Below, one piece after another: positions 1 through 7,988 of a stretch of 64,000 nt of DNA (its first letter is position 1; each line of letters begins with the position of its first letter). Position numbers and translations under genes: made by a program. This DNA is from Calothrix sp. 336/3 (GTDB lineage Bacteria > Cyanobacteriota > Cyanobacteriia > Cyanobacteriales > Nostocaceae). The stretch covers positions 5,434,700 to 5,498,699 of the forward strand of contig NZ_CP011382.1 of assembly GCF_000734895.2 (NCBI RefSeq), written 5' to 3'. A model generated the notes under the pieces. The model made no database searches, had not been told where the DNA came from, and saw nothing but the letters and a program-made list of their open reading frames with translations.

Positions 1-142
1 TCACGCTAGTCGTTTTCTCAAGGTATTAGATGACGAATTGCAAAGTGCAGGAGCAAAGTTTGATATTTGTGACACAATTACAATGGAAGATATGGAAGAT
101 ATGAGTCTTTCAGAAGTATTGTTAAATGCCATTAACGATTGA
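1..142 (+). CDS. 3' end of an unidentified gene (partial)
   Basis: An open frame runs in from the left edge (codons in phase with base 2) and ends at a TGA at 140-142. Only about 46 C-terminal residues are visible. They are acidic, with a short repeated Met-Glu-Asp run near residues 27-33 and a Leu-rich end. No family can be named from this fragment. It lies on the same strand as the salt-stress-like gene about 160 bp downstream and may be its operon partner. It could also be a chance frame, but codon use looks coding and the stop is followed by an AT-rich spacer. Confidence 0.5.
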   Translation, partial: HASRFLKVLDDELQSAGAKFDICDTITMEDMEDMSLSEVLLNAIND

Positions 143-299
143 TAAATGACTTTGTTTGATGATACTCGATATATATCCAAAATCGGGTATCTGATTACTC
201 ATTAAATCTTACATCATCCCTATATAGATTGATAATTGCTCAGAGGTAAAATAGGTATTTGGGGGATGGTAACTAAACTACCTAGAAGGATAGATAAAT

Positions 300-746
300 A
301 TGAGTGATATTGACAAGATTTTAGGAGAATTAAAAGCCGAATATGTGGAAGGGAAAGTACCGCAGAAGAAACCTTTACCCCGTCACCCCCAACCTCCTAC
401 ACCTACAACTATCCCAATCCAAATATCTCCTATCCCCGAAATTTTTCAGGAACCTATTACTAATTCTCCTTCGTTAATTGATAATATTCTCGCTGATGTG
501 AAAGCTGATTTTCAAAGCTTAGATCAGGCAGAAGAATTAAAAAGACAGGAAGAATTAGAACAGGAGAGAATTCAGCAAGAGAAAATTAAGCAAGGAAAAA
601 TCCAAGCTTTACGAAAACAAGCTGAGGATTGGCTAGATAAGTTAGATGCTTTGTCTCCAGAAGGGTTGTGGTTTGAAAGTTTTTCCCAGGGTTATGCTTC
701 TAAGATAGAGGCAGCAATTGAGTATTTACAAATAAATGAAGGTTAA
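300..746 (+). CDS. Slr1339-family salt-stress-type protein
   Basis: A 148-residue protein with no signal peptide or membrane segment. The N-terminus (MSDIDKILGELKAEY) resembles what I recall of the cyanobacterial Slr1339 salt-stress family; a related segment (NILADVKADFQSL) recurs at about residues 61-74. A Pro-rich linker (about residues 21-55) joins the two, and a highly charged Glu/Lys/Gln coiled coil follows (about 75-105). The C-terminal part (about 106-148: WLDKLDALSPEGLWFESF) looks like a small folded domain. The start is well supported: AGAAGGA at 284-290 lies 9 bases before the ATG. Biochemical role unknown. The family assignment rests on memory of the N-terminal motif. Confidence 0.6.
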   Translation: MSDIDKILGELKAEYVEGKVPQKKPLPRHPQPPTPTTIPIQISPIPEIFQEPITNSPSLIDNILADVKADFQSLDQAEELKRQEELEQERIQQEKIKQGKIQALRKQAEDWLDKLDALSPEGLWFESFSQGYASKIEAAIEYLQINEG

Positions 747-752
747 TAAAGA

Positions 753-771
753 ATGAGTAATGAGTAATGAG
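753..771 (+). repeat. Short tandem heptamer repeat (ATGAGTA type)
   Basis: About two and a half head-to-tail copies of the heptamer ATGAGTA follow the stop of the salt-stress-like gene. The same heptamer type recurs near 60724-60748. Such short tandemly repeated sequences are common in spacers of heterocystous cyanobacteria. No function is visible. Confidence 0.5.
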
Positions 772-879
772 TTGTCAGTGAAGACTTGAAACCCTGATGG
801 AATAAGAGGCGTTTCTAATTCACGTTAGAGATGAATCTCAAAAATGATATATAACTAATTAGAAAATCATCATTGATTG

Positions 880-1212
880 CTAGGAAGAAATATTATTTTT
901 AACTGCCCATTCATGCATGGCATAGAGAATAGGTTTGAGACTTTCTCCTAGAGGTGTGAGAGAATATTCTACTTTAGGAGGGATTTGGGCATATACTTGA
1001 CGATGAACGATGCCATCTTCTTCTAATTCTCTCAGCTGTTGTGTGAGCATTTTCTGAGTAATACCCTCTAATGCACGCTGTAATTCACCAAAACGTTTGA
1101 TACCATCAATTAATTCCCGGATAATTAAAACTTTCCAACGTCCGCCAATAATTTTAAGGGTGGTTTCAACTTCGCAAGTTGCTTTAGTGTGATTTTGGAT
1201 TTCGGCATTCAT
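880..1212 (-). CDS. HxlR-family winged-helix transcriptional regulator
   Basis: A 110-residue protein covering a complete HxlR domain. After a short N-terminus with a cysteine at residue 13 come the family motif GGRWKVLIIREL (about 23-34), the recognition-helix region ITQKMLTQQLRELEEDGI (about 50-67) and the wing with YSLTPLGESL (about 83-92). HxlR/YodB-type regulators bind as dimers and often sense quinones, electrophiles or oxidants through a conserved N-terminal Cys; Cys13 is in a suitable place. It is divergent from the azoreductase gene with a 113-bp spacer holding a tandem direct repeat (1218-1256), so it probably controls azoR and itself. The ligand cannot be told from sequence. Confidence 0.9.
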   Translation of the reverse strand: MNAEIQNHTKATCEVETTLKIIGGRWKVLIIRELIDGIKRFGELQRALEGITQKMLTQQLRELEEDGIVHRQVYAQIPPKVEYSLTPLGESLKPILYAMHEWAVKNNISS

Positions 1213-1217
1213 AGTAT

Positions 1218-1256
1218 CTTTTTGGTGACTACCTTACTTTTTAGTGCCTACTTTTA
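1218..1256. promoter_or_regulatory. Tandem 19-bp direct repeat, candidate HxlR operator
   Basis: Two adjacent copies of CTTTTTRGTGMCTACYTTW (1218-1236 and 1237-1256) fill the spacer between the HxlR gene and azoR. One helical turn pair of spacing, and a position directly upstream of the regulator's own ATG, fit an operator bound by two regulator dimers. Seen directly; the function is inferred. Confidence 0.5.
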
Positions 1257-1325
1257 ATCTTAACTGCTATGGTTTAAATTCGATATTCAGAAGTTAGTAA
1301 TTAAGTTGGGGTTAAATTTAGATTT

Positions 1326-1949
1326 ATGGCTCAAATTTTACATATTGATTCTAGCCCCCGTGGCGATCGCTCTTTTTCTCGCAAATTTTCCCATGAATTT
1401 CTAGCCGCGTGGAAAAATGCCCACCCTGATGATACCGTAACCTATCGTGACTTAGGAAGAAACCCTGTACCCCATGTTGATGAGTCTTGGATTGCTGCTG
1501 CATTTACTCCCCCTGACAGCAGAACTCCAGAATTAAATCAAGCAATATCTGTGTCTGATAGTTTGGTAGATGAGTTTGTGGCTGCCGATCGCTATGTTTT
1601 GGGTGTACCGATGTACAATCTGAATATTCCTTCAACTCTCAAAGCATACATTGACCAAATCGTCCGCGTTGGTAAAACTTTTGTGGTTTCTCCCGAGGGT
1701 GCTTACCAAGGTTTAGTCACTGGCAAGAAAATGTTGATTGTGACTGCTAGAGGTGGTAGTTTTACTCCTGGTAGTCCCACTGCTGCTTGGGATTTTCAGG
1801 AACCCTATTTAAGGGCTATATTTGGTTTTCTGGGAATTACCGATATTGATTTTATCCATGTAGAAAATTTGAGTGGTGGTGATGCTGCGCGTGCAGATTC
1901 TCTCGCAAACACAGAAGAAGCGATCGCCCACAAAATTGCTAGTTGGTAA
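1326..1949 (+). CDS. azoR: FMN-dependent NADH-azoreductase
   Basis: A 207-residue flavodoxin-fold protein, the usual AzoR length. It opens with the FMN phosphate-binding motif SSPRGDRSFSRK (residues 9-20). It keeps PMYNLNIPSTLKAYIDQIVRVGKTF (about 95-119, the isoalloxazine-contacting stretch and dimer helix) and TARGGSFTPGSP (about 140-151). The enzyme is a cytosolic homodimer that reduces quinones and azo compounds with NADH in two-electron steps, which protects against quinone stress. It is divergent from an HxlR regulator, an arrangement common for quinone/electrophile-responsive oxidoreductases. The ATG at 1326 sits at the beginning of the conserved fold (MAQILHIDSS), so the start is secure. 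Confidence 0.92.
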   Translation: MAQILHIDSSPRGDRSFSRKFSHEFLAAWKNAHPDDTVTYRDLGRNPVPHVDESWIAAAFTPPDSRTPELNQAISVSDSLVDEFVAADRYVLGVPMYNLNIPSTLKAYIDQIVRVGKTFVVSPEGAYQGLVTGKKMLIVTARGGSFTPGSPTAAWDFQEPYLRAIFGFLGITDIDFIHVENLSGGDAARADSLANTEEAIAHKIASW

Positions 1950-1978
1950 GGGGTAAGTTTTTTACTTTCCCTGGGATT

Positions 1979-2479
1979 CTAAGCAGAAATTGCCCGTAAG
2001 AATCGATTCAACAAACTATTTACAGTCTGCTTGATTTGGTGCTTGCGGTTCCATTTCTGGAAAGCTAATTCGTAAGCTTCACCCTTCGTTTGATAGGTAT
2101 TCCAACCATCTAAACTCACTGGCAAACCACATAATACTAAAATATATAAAGACCAAGAAATTCCACCACCAGTAATTAAGTCAAGTAAAACTACAAAGCC
2201 GTTTATAATAATGTAATTTCCGAAACGTTTCTTAAATCTATCGTGACGATAGGTATCAAATTCCTGTCTTCTTTGTAGTTCTCCCTGTTGGGTTTGCCAG
2301 TCAAATTCTGCCATTTTCAGCAATTCTGGGGCAATATCCAACTCTCCAGCAATTTCCTGTAATTCGGTATAGGAAAATTCCTTATTATTATCCTTGGCTT
2401 GACGAGCGATCGCCAACTGCAAAATCTGCTGTATATCTTCTTGGGTATAGGAACGAACGATTCTATCTTGGGGGTTCAT
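1979..2479 (-). CDS. 2TM domain-containing protein
   Basis: A 166-residue protein. The first about 85 residues are soluble and helical (SYTQEDIQQILQLAIARQA..., a segment resembling the SHOCT-like or helix-turn region often found before 2TM domains). About residues 88-150 carry the 2TM module: a basic, aromatic amphipathic start (RFKKRFGNYIIINGF), two short hydrophobic helices separated by GGGISW, and the closing WNTYQTKGEAYELAFQKW. It is probably an inner-membrane protein with both ends in the cytoplasm. No role is known for the family. It is convergent with azoR, with 29 bp between stops. Confidence 0.75.
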   Translation of the reverse strand: MNPQDRIVRSYTQEDIQQILQLAIARQAKDNNKEFSYTELQEIAGELDIAPELLKMAEFDWQTQQGELQRRQEFDTYRHDRFKKRFGNYIIINGFVVLLDLITGGGISWSLYILVLCGLPVSLDGWNTYQTKGEAYELAFQKWNRKHQIKQTVNSLLNRFLRAISA

Positions 2480-2773
2480 AGCTTTGGAATATATTGATTT
2501 GTAGGATAAGTTTTGTCAGCAAATTATACACAAACCATACAAGGATAAAATCATCTCAAGTCCCAAGGCAAACCTAGTCGCTGTAATACTTTATCCTTAA
2601 TATATTAATTATTATGCCTAGCCTAGCAAATGTACTTTGTACTCTGAGGTACGGATTGCCGAAACTTGCAAATAATTTCACAAAATTTACATGGTTCAGT
2701 TACGCTTTATACCAGATGTCTGACCAGTAGTTCTTCACAAATATTTATTGAATCACAAAGTCATAGGTACTAT

Positions 2774-3379
2774 TCAGCTAGCGATTTCTACACAACTTCG
2801 TAAAATCCCTAGAATTTTCGCCACGTCGTTCAGAAAATACTCATCCAAATCAATCTCAATAACTTTAGCAGTCAACTTTAAAAATTTCCAAATACTACCT
2901 GTTGTCACAACACCATAAATTTGAGGAATAATATTACCTTTTCTTTCATTAAATATTTGTGCAGCTATCATTTCTGCCATGCATTGTCCTAAACCTAATT
3001 GGATATTATCGTTTTTTGCCTCCACAATTACGATTACAGGAGCTTGAATAAATAACTGTTCTGGAGAACGACTAATCAAATAATCACAAAACCCTGTTAA
3101 ACCCAAATCTGGTAAGATATTAAATTCCTTTCCAGAAAACAAACTAATCTGAGTTGCTAATTGTTTTTTAAGTTCAAACAAAATGGGAGCAATAATAAAC
3201 TCAGAGCGAGACTTCTCTGTACCAATGGCAATTCCCACGGGTACATATTCTTTCAGAATTTGTGTTAATAAGTCGCTATAAGTAACAGAAGGTGTCTCTA
3301 CAAATAAACCAATTCTTTCAGAGATAGTATATCCGAAGGTTGGCTCAATGCTTTCAATGGTAAATTGACTGTAGGGCAT
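2774..3379 (-). CDS. Hypothetical protein with PD-(D/E)XK-like core
   Basis: A 201-residue soluble protein. The stretch at about residues 93-125 (GLTGFCDYLISR ... VIVIVEAKND) has the spacing of a PD-(D/E)XK nuclease core: Asp at the end of a Gly-rich turn, then a hydrophobic strand ending E-A-K. The next segment (GLGQCMAEMIAAQIFN) resembles the following helix with a conserved Gln. Similar uncharacterised proteins are common in cyanobacteria and are not necessarily active nucleases. It lies 20 bp downstream of the secreted protein at 3400-3789 on the same strand, so the two are probably co-transcribed. Function unknown. Confidence 0.6.
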   Translation of the reverse strand: MPYSQFTIESIEPTFGYTISERIGLFVETPSVTYSDLLTQILKEYVPVGIAIGTEKSRSEFIIAPILFELKKQLATQISLFSGKEFNILPDLGLTGFCDYLISRSPEQLFIQAPVIVIVEAKNDNIQLGLGQCMAEMIAAQIFNERKGNIIPQIYGVVTTGSIWKFLKLTAKVIEIDLDEYFLNDVAKILGILRSCVEIAS

Positions 3380-3399
3380 AATCCTAATTCTAACTTACA

Positions 3400-3789
3400 T
3401 CAAAACAAGCGACGCGATAGGATATTTTTAATTTTAACCTGACTAATTTGGATAATTGCTTCGATTAATTTTGTTTGTTCCGGTTGTAATTGCAACTTTT
3501 GTAAACCCGTTTCCAAACTATCGCCACCACGCAAATATATATTCAACTGCTCAATTTGCGATGAACTGAGTGCAGATGCAATATCACGGTTGCGACGCTG
3601 ACGCACCCCTTGGAGTTGCTGACGCATTTGGGGAGTTAAATTAATTTCTGAATTATTGAGAGAATTTTCTGCCAATGTCCAACTGGGTATAGCTTCACCT
3701 GGGATTGCTAGGGAAACTTGTGGTAGGCAAAAAGTACAAACCATCAGAATTACCAATAGAAACAATTGCTTTTTTAAGTATGAAATCAT
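3400..3789 (-). CDS. Small exported hypothetical protein
   Basis: A 129-residue protein with a clear Sec signal peptide: Lys-rich start, hydrophobic core LFLLVILMVCTFCLP, and a likely cleavage after VSLA (about residue 28). The mature part is about 100 residues, helical and Gln/Arg-rich (LTPQMRQQLQGVRQRRNRD), with a LTPQ-x-Q pattern faintly like periplasmic LTXXQ/Spy-type proteins. That likeness is weak. It is upstream of, and probably co-transcribed with, the nuclease-like gene at 2774-3379. It faces the CbbX-like gene across a 212-bp divergent spacer. No function can be assigned. Confidence 0.6.
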   Translation of the reverse strand: MISYLKKQLFLLVILMVCTFCLPQVSLAIPGEAIPSWTLAENSLNNSEINLTPQMRQQLQGVRQRRNRDIASALSSSQIEQLNIYLRGGDSLETGLQKLQLQPEQTKLIEAIIQISQVKIKNILSRRLF

Positions 3790-4001
3790 CGGAGTCAGTT
3801 ATTATTCGCCACAGAATATTATCCGGGAAAGTCCGTAGATTTCAGCAGAAACCCAGATAAAGTTTATTTATTTGCTGAATCTGACAGCTATTCCATCCTC
3901 ATAAAATTTGTTAAATAATCAAATATCAATTCCAAATCACTTTTACCCTTGAATTTTCCTATGGCTAGTTTCAATAATAGATAAGAAAGAAAAATATATA
4001 T

Positions 4002-5018
4002 GTGGTATTAGAATTACAATCTTTTATATTTGGCGAATCACCGCTATCATCGAAATCAATGTCAGAGGTGATACCCATGAATGAGCAAGTCATAGCACAA
4101 GATACTATTAACCATGTGGCTTTAGATACTACGGTTGACCTAGAAACAGCTTTTCAAGAATCCCATGTGCAAGATATCTTGAATCGTCTAGATGAGGAAC
4201 TCGTGGGTTTGCAGTGGGTAAAAAATAAGATTCGGGAAATGGCAGCACTGTTGTTAGTCGATCGCGTGCGGAAAAGTTTGGGTTTAACAGCAGGAACACC
4301 TACCCTGCATATGACGTTTCTGGGAAACCCAGGAATGGGTAAAACTACGGTGGCAATGCGGATGGCTGAAATCTTGCATCGTCTTGGTTATATTCGCAGA
4401 GAAAATGTCATGTTAGTGATGCGGGATGATTTGGTTGGTAAGGGAATGGGGGAAACCGCAGCCAAAACACGGGAAGTTTTAAACAATGCTATGGGTGGAG
4501 TTTTGTTAATAGATGAAGCTTACACTTTATTCCGTCCCGATCATCCTGGAGATTTTGGCTTAGAAGCGATTGAAACTCTGATGCAAGTTATGGAAAATCA
4601 GCGTGATGATTTGGTGGTCATCTTAGCAGGTTATAAGGAGCAAATGGAGCATTTTTTCCATAGCAATCCAGGGATGAATTCGCGTATTGGTTTACATATT
4701 GAATTTAATGATTACTCCGTTGATGATTTGATGATTATTGCTCATTCCCTAGTCAAATCACAAAATTATAGCTTTAGTCCAGATGCGGAAAAAGCATTTC
4801 GTGAGTATTTAATTAGACGCAGAGTTATGCCGCATTTTGCCAATGCACGGAGCGTGAGAAATGCCATTGATCGAGCGCGTTTAAGACAAGCGAGTCGGTT
4901 ACTGTCACTAGGTAGTCGGCAATTAACGAAGCAGGATTTAATTACTATCGAAGCTGAGGATATTTTAGCCAGTCGGGTATTTCGTGAAGGTGTACCGGAT
5001 TGCCCTCCTGGGAGTTAG
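4002..5018 (+). CDS. cbbX: CbbX-like AAA+ ATPase
   Basis: A 338-residue protein. About residues 50-335 match CbbX closely: Walker A GNPGMGKTT (108-116), Walker B GGVLLIDEAY (165-174), RPDHPGDFGLEAIETLMQVM, sensor segment DDLVVILAGYKEQM, and the arginine-finger region NARSVRNAIDRARLRQ. CbbX remodels inhibited red-type Rubisco by threading the large-subunit tail. Cyanobacteria have green-type (form IB) Rubisco, so the client here is unclear. The pore loop reads VGKGMGET (145-152) where Rhodobacter CbbX, as I recall it, has VGQYIGHT, so the pore tyrosine is missing. Start: GTG 4002 gives an extra N-terminal tail; ATG 4077 has AGAGGTG 6 bases upstream and may be the true start. Confidence 0.8.
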   Translation: MVLELQSFIFGESPLSSKSMSEVIPMNEQVIAQDTINHVALDTTVDLETAFQESHVQDILNRLDEELVGLQWVKNKIREMAALLLVDRVRKSLGLTAGTPTLHMTFLGNPGMGKTTVAMRMAEILHRLGYIRRENVMLVMRDDLVGKGMGETAAKTREVLNNAMGGVLLIDEAYTLFRPDHPGDFGLEAIETLMQVMENQRDDLVVILAGYKEQMEHFFHSNPGMNSRIGLHIEFNDYSVDDLMIIAHSLVKSQNYSFSPDAEKAFREYLIRRRVMPHFANARSVRNAIDRARLRQASRLLSLGSRQLTKQDLITIEAEDILASRVFREGVPDCPPGS

Positions 5019-5164
5019 GAAGCGCTGGTTAGCGATTTTTATTACATAGTACAACCGATTTACAGAAATACCCCGCCAATCTCAGACAAATTGTTTCTAG
5101 GTGGGAGCAAGTACGAGAATACCCATAGCCTTACAGGCAATAATTTACACTTTATATAAATTTT

Positions 5165-5207
5165 AAACTGGCAGCAAATCATTTTTTGTTACCAGTTTAT
5201 TTTTTTA
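5165..5207 (+). terminator. Rho-independent terminator after the cbbX-like gene
   Basis: Inverted repeat AAACTGG (5165-5171) / CCAGTTT (5192-5198), with further A/T pairing inside, followed by a run of seven Ts. It is about 147 bases past the cbbX stop. The rest of the 5019-5489 spacer is AT-rich and holds nothing else recognisable. Confidence 0.6.
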
Positions 5208-5489
5208 ACTAATTTTTCGGCAAATTCCATATACAGCAGGGATTTTGAGTCATTGTGGGATAAAAGCAAAAGTCAATTCTCTTGTATTTGTATCTGCGTA
5301 TTAAAAACTCTTCATCAAGAAAGTTGATTTTTTTATGCTTTCTTCAAAATTAAATTAGGCAGCTTTACGGTAGGTAATCAGAATGATTAAGCACCATCAT
5401 TGAGATATAAATAATAAACATTTTTGTTCTGGTAGCTGTTTAAAAAGTTTTTTGAAAAATAACTTAAACAATTGAAAATTAGGGTACAT

Positions 5490-7562
5490 ATGACATTTAA
5501 TACCACAGAGAACAAATTAGATACCACACAAGGCTTGAATCTGAGCGCTGTAAAGCAGAAAAATCCATTAGAGATAAGCGTTAATGGTGGTAGTCATAGC
5601 AGCATTATTAATGATGCAATACAGGAAGCTCAAATTTCGTTGCAAGGATTTGCTGCAAGTTCCGATTTTGCTGATTCGATGAATACGGCTTTCGGTACAG
5701 GTTGGGATGCGAAGACTGTATCGAAGCTACAGCAAAGTTGGTTGATGGGAAGTTTTGGTGATTTGCCGCAAATTAAGGTATCTAGAGATTTAGATTTAAT
5801 TGGGGCAAATGGTGCTTATGCAAGTAAGACCGATACTATCTATTTTTCTCAAGATTTTGTGGAGCGAAATGCTCAAAATATTGGAGCGATTAAAAGTGTT
5901 TTATTAGAAGAAATTGGACATGCTGTTGATTTTCGGATTAATCAACAAGATGCTGCTGGAGATGAAGGCGATATTTTTCAAAGAATAGTTCAAAAGAATA
6001 CGATTTCAGAAAATGAATTAGGGAATTTAAAAACTGAAAATGATTTCGGAACTTTGGTAATTGATGGTAAAACATTGCTAATCGAACAAAATCACTTTCA
6101 AGCTGCAATTGCGTCATCTCCAGTAGGAGGGGGATTTACAAAAGCTCGTGGAGGTTGGACTAACAATAATGATTTTCCACGGATGATGGCTGATGTCAAT
6201 GGTGACGGTAGAGCCGACATTGTTGGTTTTGGCGAGAATCAAGTATTTGTTTCTCTCGGTAATGGGAATGGTACGTATCAAACTGCGATTACGTCATCTC
6301 CGGTAGGAGGAGGATTTACAAAAGCTCGTGGAGGTTGGACTAACAATAATGATTTTCCTCGAATGATGGCTGATGTCAATGGTGACGGTAGAGCCGACAT
6401 TGTTGGTTTTGGCGAGAATCAAGTATTTGTTTCTCTAAGTATTGGAAATGGCACATTTCATGCTGCAATTGCTTCATCTCCAGGGTTTACTAAAAATCGT
6501 GGAGGTTGGACTAACAATAACGATTTTCCCCGGATGATGGCTGATGTCAATGGTGACGGTAGAGCCGATATTGTTGGTTTCTCTAATAGTCAAGTATTTG
6601 TTTCTTTGGGTAATGGAAATGGCACTTTCCAAACAGCTATTACTTCATCTCCAGGATTTACTAAGTCTTGGAGCTGGGCTAATAATAATGATTTCCCTCG
6701 AATGATGGCTGATGTTAATGGGGACAGTAGAGCCGATATTATTGGTTTTCATGAAACTCTAGTTTATGTTTCATTAAGTAATGGAAATGGCACATTTCAA
6801 GCTGCTACTGCTTCATCTCCAGGATTCACTAAAAATCGTGGGGGTTGGGCAAACAATAAGGATTTTCCCCGGATGATGGCTGATATTAATGGAGACCGGA
6901 GAGCCGACATTGTTGCTTTTGGTGAAACTCAAGTATTTGTTTCGTTAGGAAATGGAAATGGCACATTCCAAGCTGCTACTGCTTCATCTCCAGGATTCAC
7001 TAAAAATCGTGGAGGTTGGACCAACCATAACGACTTTCCTCGAATGATGGCTGATGTTAATGGCGATCGCAGAGCCGACATTGTTGGTTTTGGAGAAACT
7101 CAGATATTTACTTCTTTGAATTTGCCTACACCTCCAGGTTTAATGTCTACTGCCGAGCGATTAACACAACTTAGAAATGGACAGTTAAATGGAAAATCAT
7201 TTGATGTCGATAGGGCATTCGGCGCTCAATGTTGGGATTTAGTTGCTTACGCAACAGGAATTAATATTTCCAGCCCTTATTGGCTAACTACCAACTGGAA
7301 ACGAGGGGCAAATGTTATGGCAGATGGCAATATTGCTGTAGGTACTGCGATCGCCACTTTCTTGGGTCGAAATAATACTTACGATGCTCCAGGTAGTCGG
7401 CACACAGGAATTTTTGCAGGCTATGGAACTGAAAATGGAGTTCGTGGTTTCTACATATGGCATCAAAATTGGGATAATAAGAAATATGTTCAAAAGTCAT
7501 TTATCCGAAATGACCGCTCAGGAACTAGTGATGCAGATAACTATCATGTGATTCTGACTTAA
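5490..7562 (+). CDS. FG-GAP/VCBS repeat protein with C-terminal CHAP-like hydrolase domain
   Basis: About 690 residues in three parts (numbered from the upstream in-frame TTG at 5472). (1) Residues 1-205: an N-terminal domain seen in large cyanobacterial exported proteins, with LLEEIGHAVD, which looks like a zinc-protease helix whose first His is Glu. (2) Residues 209-550: six FG-GAP units of 56-60 residues, each with DFPRMMADVNGDGRADIVGF, a DxNxDxxxD calcium loop typical of beta-propellers. (3) Residues 555-696: a BPSL0067/CHAP-like domain with AQCWDLVAYATG (Cys587) and GSRHTGIFAGY (His644), the Cys-His pair of NlpC/P60-type amidases. There is no Sec signal, so type I export is likely. ATG 5490 with AGGG five bases upstream is preferred over TTG 5472. 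Confidence 0.8.
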   Translation: MTFNTTENKLDTTQGLNLSAVKQKNPLEISVNGGSHSSIINDAIQEAQISLQGFAASSDFADSMNTAFGTGWDAKTVSKLQQSWLMGSFGDLPQIKVSRDLDLIGANGAYASKTDTIYFSQDFVERNAQNIGAIKSVLLEEIGHAVDFRINQQDAAGDEGDIFQRIVQKNTISENELGNLKTENDFGTLVIDGKTLLIEQNHFQAAIASSPVGGGFTKARGGWTNNNDFPRMMADVNGDGRADIVGFGENQVFVSLGNGNGTYQTAITSSPVGGGFTKARGGWTNNNDFPRMMADVNGDGRADIVGFGENQVFVSLSIGNGTFHAAIASSPGFTKNRGGWTNNNDFPRMMADVNGDGRADIVGFSNSQVFVSLGNGNGTFQTAITSSPGFTKSWSWANNNDFPRMMADVNGDSRADIIGFHETLVYVSLSNGNGTFQAATASSPGFTKNRGGWANNKDFPRMMADINGDRRADIVAFGETQVFVSLGNGNGTFQAATASSPGFTKNRGGWTNHNDFPRMMADVNGDRRADIVGFGETQIFTSLNLPTPPGLMSTAERLTQLRNGQLNGKSFDVDRAFGAQCWDLVAYATGINISSPYWLTTNWKRGANVMADGNIAVGTAIATFLGRNNTYDAPGSRHTGIFAGYGTENGVRGFYIWHQNWDNKKYVQKSFIRNDRSGTSDADNYHVILT
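6096..7119 (+). repeat. Six-unit intragenic FG-GAP repeat array
   Basis: Units begin at 6096, 6276, 6456, 6627, 6795 and 6966, with periods of 180, 180, 171, 168 and 171 bases. Units 1 and 2 are nearly identical in DNA over most of their length. Units 3-6 lack the extra VGG inserted before GFTK. The pattern points to a recent duplication of unit 1/2 in an older array. Confidence 0.85.
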
Positions 7563-7605
7563 CGATTTACCTCGTAAAGTTATTTTATAGATACACATTA
7601 AAAGC

Positions 7606-7644
7606 AAAGCGATCGCAAACATTCCCCAAAATGCGATCGCTTTT
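7606..7644 (+). terminator. Terminator hairpin built from two HIP1 octamers
   Basis: Arms AAAGCGATCGCA (7606-7617) and TGCGATCGCTTT (7632-7643) are perfectly complementary over 12 bp. Each contains the HIP1 octamer GCGATCGC. The downstream arm ends in TTTT (7641-7644). It lies 44 bases past the stop of the FG-GAP gene. Confidence 0.6.
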
Positions 7645-7898
7645 CCATTATGGTCATTAACTGAAAAATTGCATCTACTCGATCGAACTCCTGGGTGATA
7701 AACCATATCTAAATGTGCGTATCGAGGATGATTATTTGAGACATTCCCAATCCTGTTCCTCAATAATGGGAGGGAACACCAAGAAATAAATTATCCATCG
7801 GTTCCAGGTATCTTGCCTGAACGGGCACTTAGGATGGCTGTCCCACAAAATAAACTTGGAGAATTATTAAATTGGAAGTCCCTGAAATCAAGGGCTAA

Positions 7899-7988
7899 AG
7901 CTCTGACTACAAACTGGTGGTAATTAATGATAGACTTTGGGGCGGCAATGGTGATGACAGGCTCTGGGGAGAAAATGATAATTCGGTA
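7899..7988 (+). pseudogene. RTX (haemolysin-type Ca-binding) repeat remnant
   Basis: Between an in-frame stop at 7896 and a TGA at 7986, this frame encodes NDRLWGGNGDDRLWGEND, which is two turns of the GGxGxDxLx RTX nonapeptide. No other part of an RTX gene is visible on either side. The frame differs from that of the downstream 77-residue ORF, whose apparent N-terminus is an out-of-frame reading of this scrap. It looks like debris of an exported RTX protein next to another exported-type protein gene. Confidence 0.55.

Noticed and set aside
7518..7763. Minus-strand ORF of 81 codons after the FG-GAP gene
   Set aside because: It reads through the HIP1 terminator hairpin and the antisense of the gene's 3' end; no family features.
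7731..7923. Open frame of about 60 codons before the RTX scrap
   Set aside because: No start codon near its beginning and no family; kept only as part of the degenerate region.
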